Assembly: GCA_946479435.1 (NCBI GenBank)
Contig: CAMLFX010000005.1
Coordinates: 1-57,790, forward strand
DNA: 57,790 nucleotides
Reading direction: 5' to 3'
From: an uncultured Sphingobacteriales bacterium
Lineage (GTDB): Bacteria; Bacteroidota; Bacteroidia; Chitinophagales; Chitinophagaceae
In this document: positions 54,762 to 57,790 of the stretch, in pieces
How the letters are laid out: every line of letters starts with the position of its first letter
Numbering within the stretch: the stretch's first letter is position 1
Translations under genes and position numbers: made by a program
The notes under the pieces: model-generated
Database searches by the model: none
What the model was told of the DNA's origin: nothing
What the model saw: only the letters and a program-made list of their open reading frames with translations

Positions 54762-57700
54762 CTATCTGCTAAGTGTTACACGGGCAGTTGTTGTATTGCC
54801 CTTTTCATCGGTTGCTGTTACAAAATATACACCGTTACTCAGGTTGCTCAGGTCAAGCGTTTTGCGAGATGCATCCTGAACTTGTTCCTCTATCAGCTTT
54901 TGGCCAATAGCGCTATGCACAGCCAGTTTCACATTTACATGGTGTCCCCAGTCAAGTACAATTTTTCCTGTAGTTGGGTTAGGGTATAGCTTAGGTTGTT
55001 CTATCGTATAGCTGTTCACATCAAGCAGGGTGATGATAAGTGTATTAGATGGTTTAGACCAGCAACCATTGTTATTAGTTACTGCATAATAAGCACCCAA
55101 TTCACCCGGATGGTAGTTACCATCTTCACCACCTACCAGTTGCCCGTCAGGGCCAAACCATACAAAAGCACCACTTCTGTCAGTTACAAGCATATTGCCT
55201 ATCAGCGATATGATTGGGGGGTCAGGTGTTAGCGAGCGTACCATTACCATTGGTGCTGAGAATACTGTGTCAGGCAGGTAGCAGCCACCATCTGTTTGGT
55301 TTACCCTTACAACTACTACGTCATTGTTCAGCAGGTTAACGGTGCTGTAAACAGGGCCATTCAATATAGGGCCGAAATTGTTTACAAACCAGTCAAAATT
55401 AGGATTAGTGCCTGCATTAGTAGCAGTTGCCGTAAACTCTACAAGTGAATCTAAGCAGCCGGGATTATTACCCTGTGTTATAGTGAAGCTTGCGGTGGGT
55501 ATAATACTTGGGGTTATTAGCATTGCTATTTGGTTCGATGTATCTCTTGGGTTAGCCACACATGGATCTGTAGCTACTAATACGCACGATACGAAGTCGC
55601 CATTCAGTAATGTTGAAGTGGAGAATATTTGTCCTGTGGCGCCTGCTACAGGTACATTGTTTACCATCCATTCGTAAGTAGGGTTGCTGCCTGCGTTGGT
55701 TGGTGTTGCCTGGAATACAACCGGGTGGCCTGAACATGCAGGATTACCGCCGCTTAGTTGCGAAATAGTAACATCTTCTGTAAGCTGTTGGTGTATCACT
55801 TTAGGGTTAGTACCACTATTATTCACCGTTGCTGGCAGTGCGCAGCTTGAGCTCGATGTCATCTCAGCTGTTATCACATCGTTATTAGCAAATGTGCCGG
55901 TAAGCGTTGTGCCTGTAAAGCCCGGTTGTACTGTGCCGTTTACTTTCCATACAAAGGTCGGGCTGGTACCACCTGTGGTAATATTTACTGCCGTAAATGT
56001 CAGCATCTGTCCTGCGCAGCCGGGGTTAGTACCGGTTGTCAGTGCTATATTAAATGATGGCATCTTAGTGCTAACGGTATAGGTAATGATGTTAGATATA
56101 GCGCTATCATTTAATGGATCCACACATGGTGCGGCAGCACTCGATTTCATTACAACTCTGACGTCCGAATTATTAGGAAGACCTAATGGGAAATCGATAA
56201 CTGGCCCACTGAAACCTGTTTGATAAACATTATTTACATACCAGCGATAGCTTGGTGAACCGCCTGGATTCACATTGCTTACTACTGAAAATTGCAGTAC
56301 ATCGTCTGCACAACCAGGGTTGGTACCTATTGTTTGACCGATAGTTACAGCAGGGTTTACTGTAAGCGGACGATACATTACTACTGAATCTGAATTGGTA
56401 GTGTCTATACCGCAAATGCCGGGATACGCTACACGTGCATATACAGTATCAAGGTCTTCAAAATCGCTCGTTGACCAAAGGGTATCTGTAGAAGCACAGG
56501 TAGTACATTTTGTTACAACACCGTTGGTGCTCTTTCTATACCAGCCCCACCATACAGGTGTTATTGAGGTTGAATAATTTGCAGAAACCGTATTTCCCGA
56601 GTTTAGGCAAGAAGGGTTGCCTCCCAACGGGAAGTTAAGCGTAACAAGGCCCGGTGTACTTCCCGAAACGCCACTTCCTTTTATAGTTACTTCGTAGTCT
56701 TCTGCCTGACCCGCAAATGAGCCCGAAGTAGCGCAGGGGCTTACTGTAGTAGTGCCCGAAACTACACGCATACGTAAAGGTGTGCATGAAACCACACCTG
56801 TAAGAGGCACCGTAAATGTTTGGAAGGTACGGGAACCGCTGCCGGTAGCCGTATAAACTGCTTCGGTAGAAGAGAAACTGCCATCCTGGTCATAGTCGAT
56901 AGATACAACCGTATTTTCCGATATACCACCTACACCTACCGCTATTTGATATGTTTTACCCACTTCCAGTTCAGCACGGTGCTGGCAGCTTCTGTCCAGG
57001 TATATTTGGTTGCCGTCAGCGCTGTAGCCACCATCGGTATATACGCTCATTATTATTGTGTCGCCGGTGTTGTCAAGTATTGTTATGTCGCGGGGGCCAT
57101 TGTTGTTACCCGGCGTTGCCGATGGAGAAAAAGTACAAGCTGTGCTGGCAGTACCTAAGGCTGTAGCGCCTAGTGATGATATTAGCGAACCCCTTGAAGA
57201 GCCCGGGGTCATTAACGCCGACCAAATACGGTCTCTTTGGTCAGAAGTAAAACGGTCTCTGCAAGCCTTAGAAGAATAATCCATGTGGTTATGCTGCGTG
57301 CCGTTGTAAGCCCCGCCACTCACACAGGTATTGTCACCCTCATTAGGGCAGTTAAATGGCGAGCGTATCATAGGCTCGGTATCAGCGCAGAAATCACTCG
57401 CTAAGGGGTCAAGTGGGTCAGGACAGGCGTAAGGGAATGTTGACACTACAAAATCATCACCTTCAAATACATGATATAGGTTAAAAGCATGGCCCAGTTC
57501 GTGCGTGATAGTTGAATACGGAGCACCAGCTAAAGGGTCGGTGATTTCATCTGTCAGCATTACTGTCCCGTCTCTATCGGCTGGGGCACCGTTAAAATAG
57601 GCATAGCCTGCGGTAAATGGATTGCCCCCGCTATTAGCTCTGTTTACACCATCAATCTTATACACCAGCCATATATTATAGTATTCACTATTTGGCCATA

Positions 57701-57790
57701 TGCTATTCGATTTCAAAGTTATATCATTCAAACCTGGGCCACCGGCACTAATGCCATCTGCTGCATAGGTAGCATTACCGCTCATATCCA
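54762..57790 (-). CDS. secreted M43 (pappalysin/cytophagalysin-like) metalloprotease with T9SS sorting domain, 5' partial
   Basis: At least 1007 residues; the frame runs off the window edge, so signal and propeptide are missing. The zinc site HELGHAFNLYH (His95, 99, 105, Glu96 in visible numbering) and downstream HMDYSSKACRDRFTSDQ with the Met-turn match family M43B. A GEVED-type domain follows (about 250-370; SIDYDQDGSF, AGQAEDYEV). Then come about five ~90-aa Ig/PKD-like units marked by GxNPxC and NPxxxWxVN. The C-terminus (LYPNPTTGKIVLDW... to the end) is a type A T9SS sorting domain. It is secreted to the surface or medium. Confidence 0.93.
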   Translation of the reverse strand, partial: DMSGNATYAADGISAGGPGLNDITLKSNSIWPNSEYYNIWLVYKIDGVNRANSGGNPFTAGYAYFNGAPADRDGTVMLTDEITDPLAGAPYSTITHELGHAFNLYHVFEGDDFVVSTFPYACPDPLDPLASDFCADTEPMIRSPFNCPNEGDNTCVSGGAYNGTQHNHMDYSSKACRDRFTSDQRDRIWSALMTPGSSRGSLISSLGATALGTASTACTFSPSATPGNNNGPRDITILDNTGDTIIMSVYTDGGYSADGNQIYLDRSCQHRAELEVGKTYQIAVGVGGISENTVVSIDYDQDGSFSSTEAVYTATGSGSRTFQTFTVPLTGVVSCTPLRMRVVSGTTTVSPCATSGSFAGQAEDYEVTIKGSGVSGSTPGLVTLNFPLGGNPSCLNSGNTVSANYSTSITPVWWGWYRKSTNGVVTKCTTCASTDTLWSTSDFEDLDTVYARVAYPGICGIDTTNSDSVVMYRPLTVNPAVTIGQTIGTNPGCADDVLQFSVVSNVNPGGSPSYRWYVNNVYQTGFSGPVIDFPLGLPNNSDVRVVMKSSAAAPCVDPLNDSAISNIITYTVSTKMPSFNIALTTGTNPGCAGQMLTFTAVNITTGGTSPTFVWKVNGTVQPGFTGTTLTGTFANNDVITAEMTSSSSCALPATVNNSGTNPKVIHQQLTEDVTISQLSGGNPACSGHPVVFQATPTNAGSNPTYEWMVNNVPVAGATGQIFSTSTLLNGDFVSCVLVATDPCVANPRDTSNQIAMLITPSIIPTASFTITQGNNPGCLDSLVEFTATATNAGTNPNFDWFVNNFGPILNGPVYSTVNLLNNDVVVVRVNQTDGGCYLPDTVFSAPMVMVRSLTPDPPIISLIGNMLVTDRSGAFVWFGPDGQLVGGEDGNYHPGELGAYYAVTNNNGCWSKPSNTLIITLLDVNSYTIEQPKLYPNPTTGKIVLDWGHHVNVKLAVHSAIGQKLIEEQVQDASRKTLDLSNLSNGVYFVTATDEKGNTTTARVTLSR

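Overview
The window reads as a chromosomal segment of a Bacteroidota bacterium, most like the Chitinophagaceae/Sphingobacteriia group. The evidence is the promoter grammar (repeated TAnnTTTG -7 boxes, some with TTG/TTTG about 20 bp upstream, and few Shine-Dalgarno sequences), a T9SS-type C-terminal sorting domain, HmuY-like, MbnP-like and DUF4369-redoxin lipoproteins, an enlarged three-domain IspG, a stand-alone atpD-atpC pair, and AT-rich codon use. Genes are tightly packed and no gene-free stretch exceeds 300 bases. I saw no tRNA, rRNA, insertion sequence, prophage or CRISPR array.

Layout. 1-7.8 kb: outer-membrane barrel, glnS, divergent ridA/tsaB, an isolated ArsR-fold regulator, lon, a second barrel. 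7.8-12.6 kb: TlpA-like redoxin, HmuY-like lipoprotein, atpD-atpC, a Cys-rich secreted protein. 12.7-19.9 kb: LolC/E-type permease, FemAB-like acyltransferase, a polytopic membrane protein, prfA, and a Wzz/O-antigen-ligase pair. 19.9-29.7 kb: ispG, alpha/beta hydrolase, CBS protein, DUF3109, rpoN, ald, TerB-like, and the compact folD-queE-uppP operon. 29.8-35.9 kb: a divalent-metal RND efflux operon (small secreted protein, TolC, adaptor, CzcA-like pump). 36-41.3 kb: NIF3 plus zinc-ribbon coiled coil, etfB-etfA, and a DnaQ-type exonuclease fused to a GIY-YIG nuclease. 41.3-48.1 kb: VWA-like membrane protein, an AlgJ/AlgI-like polysaccharide O-acetylation pair, grpE-dnaJ. 48.2-50.8 kb: SIMPL protein, a repeat-bearing secreted protein, a TPR lipoprotein. 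50.8-54.7 kb: a probable envelope metal-handling cluster (small Cys-rich protein, CDACGCG outer-membrane protein, His-rich lipoprotein, MbnP-like lipoprotein, small lipoprotein, barrel). 54.8-57.8 kb: the 3' part of a large secreted M43 metalloprotease.

How parts work together. Two regions concern metals: a czc-like efflux operon and the MbnP-centred cluster. The latter lacks the usual di-heme partner in this window and is the best candidate for an under-described system. The Wzz, ligase, UppP, MBOAT and AlgJ-like genes concern surface polysaccharide. A second pattern runs across the window: five genes (ridA, folD, grpE, the TPR lipoprotein and the small Cys-rich protein) have a perfect TAnnTTTG box ending only 4-5 bases before their start codon, which predicts almost leaderless mRNAs.
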